A DNA stretch of 64,000 nucleotides from the NCBI GenBank assembly GCA_029946065.1, contig JAQSDU010000020.1, positions 124,001 to 188,000 on the forward strand, written 5' to 3'. This stretch comes from Flavobacterium sp. (GTDB taxonomy: Bacteria > Bacteroidota > Bacteroidia > Flavobacteriales > Flavobacteriaceae). The notes beneath the pieces are model-generated. The model saw only the letters and a list, made by a program, of their open reading frames with translations. It did no database searches and was not told the origin of the DNA. The translations under genes and the position numbers were made by a program. This document shows, in pieces, positions 48,622 to 57,540 of the stretch. Each line of letters begins with the position of its first letter. The first letter of the stretch is position 1.

Positions 48622-49854
48622 ATGCTACGTTGGATAATTGCTATTGTTATTTTATTAGCGATAGAGTTTTATGCCTTTCAGGCGTTCAGATCCGTCACAA
48701 AAATCAAATGGATTTTAATCGGATACCTTGTTTTAAGTACACTCATTCTTGCCTTTATTATCTATTCTTTTACGCAATTTGACCGTTCGGTGGGGCAAAA
48801 CAGCAAAACGTTGTTTACGCTCGGACTGCTGCTCGTGGTGTATATTCCGAAAATCGTGCTCACTTTTGTGATGTTCGGTGAAGATATTTTTAGGTTGATG
48901 GCCGGAATGGTGAATTATTTTGTCAACAATGATCCAAATGTCAGCAATATTCCGTCAAGGCGAAAGTTTGTCGGGCAGATTGCGTTGGGGCTGGCGGCAA
49001 TACCGTTCTCATCAATTTTGTATGGAATTTTTGAGGGAAAATACAACTTCAAAGTACACAAACAAACCATATATTTTCCTGATTTGCCCGATGCTTTCGA
49101 CGGATTTAAGATCACGCAGATTTCCGACGTACACAGTGGAAGCTTCGATAATAAGGAAAAAATAGAATATGCCATCGACTTGATTAATGCTCAAGAAGCC
49201 GATATGATTTTGTTTACCGGCGATATCGTCAATACGTTTGCAACAGAAATGCATCCGTGGATTGAAACTTTCAACCGTATTAAAAAGTATGAATATGGTA
49301 AGTATTCCGTACTCGGCAACCACGATTATGGTGAATATGTTACTTGGTCATCGGCAGCAGCCAAAGACGCCAACTTTGAAGCTATTAAAAAATTATATGG
49401 ACAAATTGGCTTTGATTTAATTTTAAACAACCATACTTTCCTTCAAAAAGGAAATGATAAAATTGCACTTGTTGGGGTTGAGAATTGGGGCAAAGGCTTT
49501 AAACAAGCCGGCGATTTGACAAAAGCTTCCGAAGGATTGACGAAAGCTGATTTTAAGATACTAATGTCGCACGACCCATCACACTGGGAAATGGAAATCA
49601 AAAACCACCCAAAACATTTCCAATTAACGCTTGCTGGACATACGCACGGCTTACAGTTTGGCATTGAAATTCCCGGTTGGATCAAATGGAGTCCGGTGCA
49701 ATATGTTTATAAGCAATGGGCCGGTTTATACGAAAACGTTGGAAGATACGTTTATGTAAACCGCGGATTGGGTTTTCATGCCTATCCTGGACGCGTTGGA
49801 ATATGGCCTGAAATTACTGTGCTAGAACTAAAAAAAGGTAATAAAGTAGCATAA
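48622..49854 (+). CDS. Membrane-anchored metallophosphoesterase (YkuE-like)
   Basis: The 410-residue protein has four N-terminal membrane segments (to about 120). A calcineurin-type phosphoesterase domain follows with metal motifs 'ITQISDVHSGSF', 'ILFTGDIVN', 'SVLGNHDYGEY', 'ILMSHDP' and 'LTLAGHTHGLQFG'. The YkuE-type family acts on lipid or sugar phosphates at the membrane; the substrate is not visible. The start is the ATG at 48622; the track start is a TTG six codons upstream. Confidence 0.92.
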   Translation: MLRWIIAIVILLAIEFYAFQAFRSVTKIKWILIGYLVLSTLILAFIIYSFTQFDRSVGQNSKTLFTLGLLLVVYIPKIVLTFVMFGEDIFRLMAGMVNYFVNNDPNVSNIPSRRKFVGQIALGLAAIPFSSILYGIFEGKYNFKVHKQTIYFPDLPDAFDGFKITQISDVHSGSFDNKEKIEYAIDLINAQEADMILFTGDIVNTFATEMHPWIETFNRIKKYEYGKYSVLGNHDYGEYVTWSSAAAKDANFEAIKKLYGQIGFDLILNNHTFLQKGNDKIALVGVENWGKGFKQAGDLTKASEGLTKADFKILMSHDPSHWEMEIKNHPKHFQLTLAGHTHGLQFGIEIPGWIKWSPVQYVYKQWAGLYENVGRYVYVNRGLGFHAYPGRVGIWPEITVLELKKGNKVA

Positions 49855-49868
49855 TTCGTTAAAAACAT

Positions 49869-49876
49869 TACATTTG
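49869..49876 (+). promoter_or_regulatory. Promoter -7 element of the thioredoxin-like gene
   Basis: TACATTTG matches TAnnTTTG, 29 bp before the ATG at 49906. Confidence 0.6.
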
Positions 49877-49905
49877 TATATTAGTTTACTATTAAATTTT
49901 CTTTT

Positions 49906-50202
49906 ATGTCAAAATTTGGAGAACTTATAAACGCCCAGGTTCCAGTATTAATTGATTTTTATACAGAATGGAACGAGCAATCAGTATCAATGCATCCGGT
50001 AATTCGCGATGTTGCTGCGGCTTTGGGAGATAAGGCCAAAGTAATCAAAATCGATGTTGATAAAAACCAAGAGCTTGCGGATGCTTTGCGTATCAAAGGC
50101 CTGCCAACACTTATGATTTATAAAAGCGGACAGATGATCTGGAGACAATCCGGAGAGTTGGACGCCAATACAATCATAGGCTTGGTACAAGAGCAGATCT
50201 AA
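49906..50202 (+). CDS. Thioredoxin-fold protein lacking the CxxC active site
   Basis: The 98-residue protein follows thioredoxin throughout ('VLIDFYTEWNEQSVSMHPVIRDVA', 'KVIKIDVDKNQELADALRIKGLPTLMIYKSG'), including the cis-Pro loop. The WCGPC site is WNEQS, so both cysteines (positions 23 and 26) are lost. It cannot do dithiol exchange, and the protein has no Cys at all. A chaperone or scaffold role is possible. Its 3' end overlaps the convergent deacetylase gene by 4 bp. Confidence 0.9.
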   Translation: MSKFGELINAQVPVLIDFYTEWNEQSVSMHPVIRDVAAALGDKAKVIKIDVDKNQELADALRIKGLPTLMIYKSGQMIWRQSGELDANTIIGLVQEQI

Positions 50203-50837
50203 CGGATCACGTCAAAACTAAATCCCTTTTCTTTTAAGATTCTTATTGTTTCCGGCAGGGCAAATTCCACATTGGAAAAAGCTTTTATGCTGTCGTGAAA
50301 AATAATGATGCTTCCCGAAGTTGTTTTTTTGGTGGCATTTTCAAGGCATTTTTGCGGACTGACATTTTTGTCGTAATCTGCCGTAAGCACATCCCACATA
50401 ATTATTTTGTAACCTGATTCCAATATTTGTAACGATTGGGATCTTTTGATTTTGCCATAAGGCGGACGAAAGAGTTTGCGGTTTTCAGGAAGCTGTTGGT
50501 AGATTTCAGTTTCACACAACCGAAAATTTTTAATATATTCTGAAGTTTCCGTTTTCCAGCCTTTAAGGTGATTGAAAGTATGGTTGCCAATCGTATGACC
50601 TTCGGCAATCACTTGTTTGAAAATTTCAGGATATTTCCGGATGTTATCGCCGATACAGAAGAATGTTGCTTTAATTTGATGCTTTCTCAAGACATCTAAA
50701 ACCCACGGAGTAATGGTGGGTGTCGGACCGTCGTCAAAAGTAAGAAAGACGGTTTTATTCGCATTCGGAATGTCCCAAATTAGCTTTGGGAACAGTTTTT
50801 TGATGATGCGATTGGTCTTGACCCAGTAAAAGTTCAT
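50199..50837 (-). CDS. Polysaccharide deacetylase (NodB domain)
   Basis: The 212-residue protein has the complete NodB motif set: 'FLTFDDGPTPTITPWVLD' (Asp35-Asp36), 'GHTIGNHTFNHL' (zinc His pair), 'LFRPPYGKIKRSQ', 'IIMWDVLTADYD' and 'GSIIIFHDS'. It should deacetylate N-acetylated glycans such as peptidoglycan. No classical signal peptide is visible; the start 'MNFYWVKTNRIIKKLFPKLIW' is basic and partly hydrophobic. Unlike the 33400 protein, its catalytic motifs are canonical. Confidence 0.93.
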   Translation of the reverse strand: MNFYWVKTNRIIKKLFPKLIWDIPNANKTVFLTFDDGPTPTITPWVLDVLRKHQIKATFFCIGDNIRKYPEIFKQVIAEGHTIGNHTFNHLKGWKTETSEYIKNFRLCETEIYQQLPENRKLFRPPYGKIKRSQSLQILESGYKIIMWDVLTADYDKNVSPQKCLENATKKTTSGSIIIFHDSIKAFSNVEFALPETIRILKEKGFSFDVIR

Positions 50838-50854
50838 CGGGAACGTTATTTTAA

Positions 50855-50913
50855 ATTTTGAATTATAAATTTTAAGTGCGGTTGTGCTACATTTAAAATT
50901 TATAATTCAAAAT
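50855..50913. repeat. Perfect 21-bp inverted repeat
   Basis: The arms at 50855-50875 and 50893-50913 (core ATTTTGAATTATAAATTTT) are perfectly inverted with a 17-nt loop. It lies between the DUF2723 gene and the deacetylase gene and shares words with the repeat at 3562. Confidence 0.85.
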
Positions 50914-50926
50914 GGATAGTAATCAG

Positions 50927-53900
50927 CTACTCGTTGTCACGTTTATATTTGTCAAACAATTTATTAAAACTGTTAAAAGTACTTCTGTTTTTTTGATAGA
51001 ATTCAAGATCTCCACTGTCTTTGGCGACCAATAATAGCGCTCTATAACGTTCAATATCGGTAATGATATCCAAATACATTTCATTCTGCCACGAAGTGGT
51101 CTGTCCGTGATAAAACGTTATATTTTCTTGGTATTTTTTAATCAATTTTGATAAAATGTTACGCGCTTTTTGTTTTTCATTGACGGAATAATAGCCGGTT
51201 GCAAAAGGCTCGAGCATCGTATAATATCCAAAATATTCTAGCGGCATTTTCTTCATTCCCAAGTCAAGAATGTTTTTGGCTTTGTCTAATTTGCCTTCTT
51301 TGATAAGTTGTTCTGTGAGTCTCGAAAGATTGGTGCGATAAGAAATACTGTTTTTTCTGGTTTCCGGATCGTGGTAAATTTTCGGGCTTTCGCTGTTGCC
51401 CCAATCCCATTTCATAACAATGTCATACATTTTGTCTGAATCGATTTGACCCATATCGAATGAGCTTTTGTCTTTTGGAATCGTGGTTTTGACAGGCACG
51501 AGTTTGTAAACCATTCCGTCTAGTTGCAGGTAATCCTTCATCCAAATATAATCGTCATCGCCAAAACTTCCACCGGTAAAATAAATTGGTCGTTTCCAGT
51601 TGTTATTGGCTAAAATATCGAGCATCATTAGTCGGTTTTTGTATAACGCCTGACCTTTTATGTCAACATCTATGTAAGGAACGATGGAATCATTATATTT
51701 CGCATTGACAACTTTATTAGCTATAATGGCGTTCTTGTCAACTGGAATTCTGATTTTATTGGTTGGATAGAAATGGATTTTTTGACCGTTTTTCATTTCA
51801 ATAGTAGCTCTCGGATCGTCAATCAATTTGATGAAGTCACTAATGTTCCAACGGTTTTCTGTTTTTGCAGTATGAACCGAATAATCGAGTTTATCACCAA
51901 CATATTGGTCGTGTGTGAACGATATTGGCATGCCTTCGGATTCGTGTGCTTTGGCCTTCATCTGGTCGATATACCAATCGGTCATTAGCAGGCTTGTATT
52001 GACGATTCTTACATCTGTACGATAATTTTCAATTTCTTGTGCATACCAAAGCGGGAATGTGTCGTTGTCGCCAATGGTAAATAATATCGCATTAGGTTCG
52101 CACGAACTCAGATAGGCTTTTGCCATCGCGATTGCCGTATATTTTCCGGAACGGTCATGGTCGTCCCAGTTTTGAGAAGCCATTAATACGGGTGCTGCTA
52201 AAAGTGTAAAAGCAATTACGATTGGCCCGGCAATTTTTGGTGTCAACCATTGTTTGACGGTATCATAAATCGCATATACACCAAATCCGATCCAAATCGC
52301 AAACACATAAAACGAGCCGACGAGTGCATAGTCGCGTTCTCGTGGTTCGAAGGGTCTTTCGTTGAGGTATATTTTTAGCGCCAATCCGGTAAACAAAAAC
52401 AGCACTAAAAGGATATAAAAACTTTTAAGGTCTTTGTTAGCGTGGTAAATAAGTCCGATAATGCCCAAAATAAATGGAAGAAAGAAGTAAACATTATGTG
52501 CTTTGTTTTCTTTCATATCCGTCGGAAGATTGTCTTGCGAACCAACGTGGGCTTTGTCGGCAATACTGATGCCGCTGATCCAATTGCCGTCGAGGTCGTC
52601 ATATTTTCCTTGATTGTCGTTTTGTCTTCCTACGAAATTCCACATCAAATACCTCCAATACATATATCCGAATTGGTATTCTACCATAAAACTGAGGTTG
52701 TCAGCCGTGGTTGGTTTTTCTACAATTAAATAATCACTATAATTTTTAAGGAATTTATCATAATCGCCAGTGTCATATTCGCCTCTTGCAAAACCAGATT
52801 TGAATTCGATGACCGTTTTTTCGATTTCACCCTGAAGCTTTGCAATATAACCGTTGGCCTCTTCTTCTGTCATGTTGTCCGGATCGAGACCATATTGTCT
52901 CAAATCATCGCTATAATCGTGATTTGGGTCTAGGCGGAATTCCAGCGGATGCGTAAAAGTCATATAATTCGCCGAATGTTCTGTGCTCCACATTCTTGGC
53001 AAAATCGCTTTCTGCTTGTCGTCGCTGTTCTGCTCGGCATTTTTGAAATTATTGGTAATGATATATTTCCCGGTTTTGTAATCCCTTTCGTAATTTGGGG
53101 CTTTGTCGGTATAAGGGTTGTCTTTATCTAATCCGGAATAAGAATCAGAATATTGCGGACCATAGAACAACGGATTTACGCCATATTGTTCTCTATTATA
53201 ATACGCCAAAACCTCACGTGCGTCTGACGGTTTGTTTTCATTGATTACAGTGTTCGCATTCGCACGAATCGGTAGCATCATCCACGTTGAAAATCCGATA
53301 AGGATAAAAAGGATGCATAAAATCATGGTATTGATTTGAGCAAACCCTTTTTTTCTGGTGTATTTCAATCCGAAATAAAAGAAAGCAATGAATAGTAAGG
53401 TCACGAAAATCGTTCCGGAATCAAATGGCAATCCAATTGAGTTGACCATAAAAACTTCCGTCTGACCAAAAAGCGCCATTGTAAGCGGCAACAATAATTT
53501 GAAGATAAAAAGCAAAATGCCTACTACAATTATGTTCGCAACAATAAAATTTTTAAGTGTAATTTTTTCGTAATTTTTGAAGTAATATAAGAAACCAATT
53601 GAGGGAATCGTCAACAACGCCATAAAGTGAACTCCGAACGACAAACCAATCAGCAGCGAAATAATAAGTAGCCAGCGGTTGCCTCGCGGATTGTGCATGT
53701 CTTGTTCCCAACGCAAACCAAGCCAGAACAAAAGCGCAATAAATAATGACGCCATCGCATATACTTCTGCTTCAACGGCATTGAACCAAAAACTATCTGA
53801 AAACGTATAAGCCAGCGCGCCAACTGCCGAAGCGCCTATAATAGCGATTGAATTGCTACTGTCGATCTCTGAAAATCGTGCCACCAGTTTCTTCAAAATC

Positions 53901-54202
53901 ATCGTTGATGACCAGAACATAAACAAAATCGTGAACGCACTCGAAAACACCGACATCATATTCACCATCACAGCGACATGTGCTTTATCGATGGCAAACA
54001 TGGCGAAAAAGGCACCAATCATTTGGAATAAAGGTGCGCCCGGTGGGTGTCCTACTTCGAGTTTGGCTGCCGTTGCGATATATTCGCCGCAATCCCAGAA
54101 ACTCATCGTTGGCTCAACGGTTAGTGTATATGTAGCCAAAGCTACTGCAAACACGATCCAGCCTGTAATTGTATTCCACTTTTTGAAGTTAAATGTCACC
54201 AT
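50927..54202 (-). CDS. DUF2723 / GT117 membrane protein, probable protein O-glycosyltransferase
   Basis: The 1091-residue protein starts with a short cytoplasmic segment and a membrane helix, then the DUF2723 signature 'TVEPTMSFWDCGEYIATAAKLEVGHPPGAPLFQ' with Asp and Glu in the first loop, as in GT-C glycosyltransferases. About twelve membrane helices extend to residue 700, and the last 380 residues are periplasmic with a TPR-like helical end. The family is conserved in Bacteroidota and classified as GT117. A role in O-glycosylation of exported proteins is inferred from the GT-C fold. Confidence 0.9.
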   Translation of the reverse strand: MVTFNFKKWNTITGWIVFAVALATYTLTVEPTMSFWDCGEYIATAAKLEVGHPPGAPLFQMIGAFFAMFAIDKAHVAVMVNMMSVFSSAFTILFMFWSSTMILKKLVARFSEIDSSNSIAIIGASAVGALAYTFSDSFWFNAVEAEVYAMASLFIALLFWLGLRWEQDMHNPRGNRWLLIISLLIGLSFGVHFMALLTIPSIGFLYYFKNYEKITLKNFIVANIIVVGILLFIFKLLLPLTMALFGQTEVFMVNSIGLPFDSGTIFVTLLFIAFFYFGLKYTRKKGFAQINTMILCILFILIGFSTWMMLPIRANANTVINENKPSDAREVLAYYNREQYGVNPLFYGPQYSDSYSGLDKDNPYTDKAPNYERDYKTGKYIITNNFKNAEQNSDDKQKAILPRMWSTEHSANYMTFTHPLEFRLDPNHDYSDDLRQYGLDPDNMTEEEANGYIAKLQGEIEKTVIEFKSGFARGEYDTGDYDKFLKNYSDYLIVEKPTTADNLSFMVEYQFGYMYWRYLMWNFVGRQNDNQGKYDDLDGNWISGISIADKAHVGSQDNLPTDMKENKAHNVYFFLPFILGIIGLIYHANKDLKSFYILLVLFLFTGLALKIYLNERPFEPRERDYALVGSFYVFAIWIGFGVYAIYDTVKQWLTPKIAGPIVIAFTLLAAPVLMASQNWDDHDRSGKYTAIAMAKAYLSSCEPNAILFTIGDNDTFPLWYAQEIENYRTDVRIVNTSLLMTDWYIDQMKAKAHESEGMPISFTHDQYVGDKLDYSVHTAKTENRWNISDFIKLIDDPRATIEMKNGQKIHFYPTNKIRIPVDKNAIIANKVVNAKYNDSIVPYIDVDIKGQALYKNRLMMLDILANNNWKRPIYFTGGSFGDDDYIWMKDYLQLDGMVYKLVPVKTTIPKDKSSFDMGQIDSDKMYDIVMKWDWGNSESPKIYHDPETRKNSISYRTNLSRLTEQLIKEGKLDKAKNILDLGMKKMPLEYFGYYTMLEPFATGYYSVNEKQKARNILSKLIKKYQENITFYHGQTTSWQNEMYLDIITDIERYRALLLVAKDSGDLEFYQKNRSTFNSFNKLFDKYKRDNE

Positions 54203-54415
54203 AATACGTAATGATTGTTGTTTTAAATTTCAGCTACAAAGAAAATGTTTTTTTGCGGATTGGAACGGGCATTAACAAATTTTTCGGCAAATGCCTGTGT
54301 TATTATCCGATTCATTCTCAGTGGGCAAATTAACGGTAAATAAAACGGTCACATTTCATAAAAAAACAAATTTCATTTTTTTTGTATAAAAATTTGTGAG
54401 AGATAAAATTTGTAC

Positions 54416-54423
54416 TAAATTTG
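54416..54423 (+). promoter_or_regulatory. Promoter -7 element of tRNA-Gln
   Basis: TAAATTTG matches TAnnTTTG, 21 bp before the first tRNA base. Confidence 0.65.
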
Positions 54424-54444
54424 CACTCGCTAATAAAGCAACGC

Positions 54445-54515
54445 TGGTCTATGGTGTAATGGTAACACAGCTGTTTTTGGTGCAGCCTTTCTAGGTTCGA
54501 GTCCTAGTAGACCAA
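54445..54515 (+). tRNA. tRNA-Gln (anticodon TTG)
   Basis: The cloverleaf is complete: acceptor TGGTCTA/TAGACCA, D arm GTGT...CAC, anticodon stem GCTGT/GCAGC with loop TTTTGGT (anticodon TTG), T arm CTAGG-TTCGAGT-CCTAG and discriminator A. The CCA end is not encoded. It reads CAA (and CAG by wobble). A single-tRNA transcription unit with its own promoter and terminator. Confidence 0.97.
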
Positions 54516-54517
54516 CG

Positions 54518-54546
54518 AAAAAAGCCTCCTTTTTAGGAGGCTTTTT
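54518..54546 (+). terminator. Rho-independent terminator after tRNA-Gln
   Basis: AAAAAAGCCTCC / GGAGGCTTTTT with a 6-nt loop starts 2 bp after the tRNA. Confidence 0.92.
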
Positions 54547-54561
54547 AAATTTCAATACTTT

Positions 54562-54603
54562 AAATCCCAAATCCCAAGCGTTATAAGTTGGGATTTGGGA
54601 TTT
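54562..54603. repeat. Perfect 16-bp inverted repeat (AAATCCCAAATCCCAA)
   Basis: The arms at 54562-54577 and 54588-54603 are perfectly inverted with a 10-nt loop. It lies between tRNA-Gln and the convergent universal stress gene and may end the latter's transcript. Confidence 0.85.
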
Positions 54604-54624
54604 CATTTTTTTTAGTTTTAAAAT

Positions 54625-55449
54625 TTATATTTTAAACGTAACCACCGGTCTTACCGTATGATTCACCAAATCCTCACTGATACTTCCGTTAAAAAAGTGT
54701 GACAATCCGGTTCTGCCGTGTGTGCACATTCCAATCAAATCTGCATCGACTTTGTTGGCATAATTCAGAATGCCTTTTTCAACATTGGTGTCGTTATAAA
54801 TATGTAACGAATATTTATCAATTGAAAAATCCTTAATAAAATCGGTCATTATTTTTTCTGCAACGCTGTTAGATTTGAAACTATTTGGCGTATTGATCAT
54901 AACCAGATTCAGATTAGCGCCGAAAACATTGGCAAAATTCACCAATTTTTCAAATGGTTTTCTAATTTCTTTGGAAAAATCCGAAGCGAATACAAAATTA
55001 TCAGCTTTGAAGTTGGCGATTTCGTTTTTAATCACCAATACTGGAATTTCCGAGGTACGAACCGTTTTTTCAGTGGTTGTGCCCATATATAATTCCTGAT
55101 AACCAGAAGAACCGTGTGATCCCATAACAATCAAGTCAACATTGTGTTCTTTGCTGTAAGTTGCGATGCCTTCAAAAGCCTTTTCAATCCTCGCTTCTGT
55201 AACAACATGGATACCGTTCAGTTCGCCGTTAGATCTTAAAGCTTCCAGTTTGTCTTGTGTTTTACTAAGGAACAACATTACTTCAGGAATATTTACGCCG
55301 CTACTAACAGCATCGTTCATGTGCGTAGGAAGATCAAGTAGGTTGAGTATGAATAATTCACAATTGTACTGCTTAGCGATCTGTGCGGCAGTATTTAAGG
55401 CATAATTGGCGTGGTCGGAAAAATCGGTTGGCACTAAGATTCTCTTCAT
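54625..55449 (-). CDS. Universal stress protein (two UspA domains)
   Basis: The 274-residue protein has two tandem Usp domains. The first starts 'MKRILVPTDFSDHANYALNTAAQIA' with the nucleotide motif 'LIVMGSHGSSGYQELYMGTTTEKTV'. The second starts 'NFVFASDFSKEIRKPFEKLV' and ends 'LIGMCTHGRTGLSHFFNGSISEDLV'. The Gly-rich GSHGSSG and CTHGRTG patterns resemble ATP-binding Usp types. It is a cytoplasmic stress protein, transcribed alone. Confidence 0.94.
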   Translation of the reverse strand: MKRILVPTDFSDHANYALNTAAQIAKQYNCELFILNLLDLPTHMNDAVSSGVNIPEVMLFLSKTQDKLEALRSNGELNGIHVVTEARIEKAFEGIATYSKEHNVDLIVMGSHGSSGYQELYMGTTTEKTVRTSEIPVLVIKNEIANFKADNFVFASDFSKEIRKPFEKLVNFANVFGANLNLVMINTPNSFKSNSVAEKIMTDFIKDFSIDKYSLHIYNDTNVEKGILNYANKVDADLIGMCTHGRTGLSHFFNGSISEDLVNHTVRPVVTFKI

Positions 55450-55698
55450 AATGGGTAAGTGTAAGGAGTTGGTATTTGTATGCGTTAGTTTTTACATATT
55501 AAAGGTAAGGAATTTTTTTACAATTGACAATTAATTAACTTGAAGTTGGTTTTTTGTAAATAAAATGTGACAAACAAAAATTTGAAATTTAACTCAGTTG
55601 GGATTTCAAAAAATGCGCTTCAAAGCTTTTTGCCCGCAAAACAAAGGACAGCAGATTTTTAGATTGCAGAATGATTTTTGATTTATTAAAAAAAACAC

Positions 55699-55706
55699 TA
55701 TATTTG
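55699..55706 (+). promoter_or_regulatory. Promoter -7 element of the rimP-nusA-infB operon
   Basis: TATATTTG matches TAnnTTTG, and TTTTTG at 55675-55680 lies 18 bp upstream in the -33 position. Both elements are well formed. Confidence 0.75.
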
Positions 55707-55735
55707 CACCGTTATTTATTAAAAAACTGAATAAT

Positions 55736-55761
55736 GAGGGAAGCAATGCTTCCCTCTTTTT
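55736..55761 (+). terminator. Leader terminator (attenuator) in the rimP-nusA-infB operon
   Basis: GAGGGAAGC (55736-55744), loop AAT and GCTTCCCTC (55748-55756) form a perfect 9-bp stem, followed by TTTTT. It lies between the promoter (55699) and the rimP start (55770), so it cannot end an upstream gene. It is expected to terminate a fraction of transcripts before the operon. The track's rimP start (55734) lies inside this hairpin and is rejected. Confidence 0.85.
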
Positions 55762-55769
55762 ATAAAAAT

Positions 55770-56234
55770 ATGACATTTAAAGAGAAAGTAGTAAATTTAC
55801 TCGAAGAAGGCCTTGCAGACAAGCCGTCGATTTTCTTAATTGATCTCACAATTACGGATGCTTTCAAGATAATCGTGACTTTAGATGGTGATAACGGAGT
55901 GCAATTGCAGGATTGCATTGATGTAAGCCGCGCTATCGAACACAATATCGACCGCGAGGAGCAGGATTTTTCGTTAGAAGTTGCCTCTGTCGGAGTGGGT
56001 TCACCATTGAAGCTAATCCGCCAGTATAAAAAAAATATCGGTAGAATGCTAATCGTAAAATTAGCCACCGATACCATAGAAGCTGAACTTGCCGATGCCA
56101 ATGATGATTGCATTACGCTCGCTTGGGAAGCTAGAGAACCAAAAAAAGTGGGTAAAGGAAAAGAAACTGTTCAAAAAAGACAGGAAATTCCATATTCAGA
56201 AATAAAAGAAGCAATTGTTACAGTAACATTTTAA
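55770..56234 (+). CDS. rimP: Ribosome maturation factor RimP
   Basis: The 154-residue protein starts at the ATG at 55770 ([15 protein letters not shown]). It has the RimP N-domain blocks '[24 protein letters not shown]' and '[30 protein letters not shown]'. It assists assembly of the 30S subunit. It is the first gene of the conserved rimP-nusA-infB operon; nusA starts 14 bp downstream. Confidence 0.95.
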   Translation: MTFKEKVVNLLEEGLADKPSIFLIDLTITDAFKIIVTLDGDNGVQLQDCIDVSRAIEHNIDREEQDFSLEVASVGVGSPLKLIRQYKKNIGRMLIVKLATDTIEAELADANDDCITLAWEAREPKKVGKGKETVQKRQEIPYSEIKEAIVTVTF

Positions 56235-56248
56235 TTTAAAGAGTTGGC

Positions 56249-57493
56249 ATGGAAAATTTAGCATTAATCGATTCATTTTCAGAGTTTAAAGACGACAAAC
56301 TTATTGATCGTGTAACGCTTATGGCGATTTTGGAAGATGTGTTCAGAAATGCATTGAAGAAGAAATTCGGTTCAGATGATAATTTTGATATCATTATCAA
56401 TCCTGATAAAGGAGATATGGAAATCTGGAGAAGACGCGTTATCGTTGCTGATGATGATCTTGATTTAGAGAATGAAGAAATTACGCTGACAGAAGCAAGA
56501 AAAATCGAGCCAGATTTTGAAATCGGCGAAGAAGTTTCTGAAGAAGTAAAACTAATCGATTTGGGGAGAAGAGCCATTTTGGCACTTCGTCAGAACCTTA
56601 TTTCAAAAATACACGAACACGATAATACCAATCTTTACAAACAATTTAAAGATTTAATTGGCGAAATTTATACTGCCGAAGTACACCACGTTCGTCCAAG
56701 AGTTGTAATTTTGGTTGATGACGAAGGCAACGAAATCGTGCTTCCTAAAGAAAAACAGATTCCGTCTGACTTTTTCCGTAAAGGAGATAACGTTCGCGGT
56801 ATCATTGAAAGTGTTGAATTGAAAGGCAATAAGCCACAAATCATCATGTCTCGTACATCGGAGAAATTCCTTGAGAAATTGTTCGAACAGGAAATTCCTG
56901 AAGTTTTTGACGGTTTAATTATGGTGAAAAACGTAGTAAGAATTCCAGGCGAAAAAGCAAAAGTAGCTGTAGATTCTTATGACGATAGAATTGATCCTGT
57001 TGGTGCTTGTGTCGGCATGAAGGGTTCACGTATTCATGGCATCGTTCGTGAATTGGGCAACGAAAATATCGATGTAATCAATTATACCACTAACACGCAA
57101 TTGTATATCACAAGAGCACTAAGTCCTGCAAAAGTTTCTTCTATCAAAATCAACGAAGAAACCAAAAGAGCGGAAGTGTTTTTGAAATTAGAAGAAGTAT
57201 CAAAAGCTATCGGAAGAGGTGGGCATAATATTAAATTAGCGGGTCAATTAACCGGCTATGAGCTAGATGTTATTCGCGAAGGTAATGTTGCTGAAGAAGA
57301 AGATGATGTTGAATTGACAGAGTTTTCAGACGAAATCGATGCTTGGGTTATCGAAGAATTCGCAAAAATCGGTTTGGATACAGCAAGAAGCATTCTTAAA
57401 CAAGATGTGAATGATTTGGTCAGAAGAACAGACCTTGAAGAGGAAACCATCCAGGAAGTGATGCGCATCCTTAATGAGGAATTCAACAGCTAA
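56249..57493 (+). CDS. nusA: Transcription termination/antitermination factor NusA
   Basis: The 414-residue protein has the NusA N-domain (about 1-125, RNA polymerase binding), an S1 domain ('GEIYTAEVHHVRPRVVIL') and two KH domains ('GACVGMKGSRIHGIVRELGNENIDVI', 'SKAIGRGGHNIKLAGQLTG'). It ends soon after KH2 with a short acidic region and lacks the C-terminal repeats of E. coli NusA. It modulates pausing and termination. The operon leader carries a terminator, so NusA may tune its own expression. Confidence 0.96.
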   Translation: MENLALIDSFSEFKDDKLIDRVTLMAILEDVFRNALKKKFGSDDNFDIIINPDKGDMEIWRRRVIVADDDLDLENEEITLTEARKIEPDFEIGEEVSEEVKLIDLGRRAILALRQNLISKIHEHDNTNLYKQFKDLIGEIYTAEVHHVRPRVVILVDDEGNEIVLPKEKQIPSDFFRKGDNVRGIIESVELKGNKPQIIMSRTSEKFLEKLFEQEIPEVFDGLIMVKNVVRIPGEKAKVAVDSYDDRIDPVGACVGMKGSRIHGIVRELGNENIDVINYTTNTQLYITRALSPAKVSSIKINEETKRAEVFLKLEEVSKAIGRGGHNIKLAGQLTGYELDVIREGNVAEEEDDVELTEFSDEIDAWVIEEFAKIGLDTARSILKQDVNDLVRRTDLEEETIQEVMRILNEEFNS

Positions 57494-57540
57494 ACCGTTC
57501 TACAACAACACAATAAAAAAGGTAATAATAAAAAGGTTTT

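Noticed and set aside
54518-54603. Small RNA gene downstream of tRNA-Gln
   Set aside because: The first hairpin is a standard terminator for the tRNA and the second is one of the recurring intergenic inverted repeats; no promoter lies between them.
55734-55769. N-terminal extension of RimP ([12 protein letters not shown])
   Set aside because: Those codons are the terminator hairpin itself; the conserved RimP N-terminus begins at 55770.
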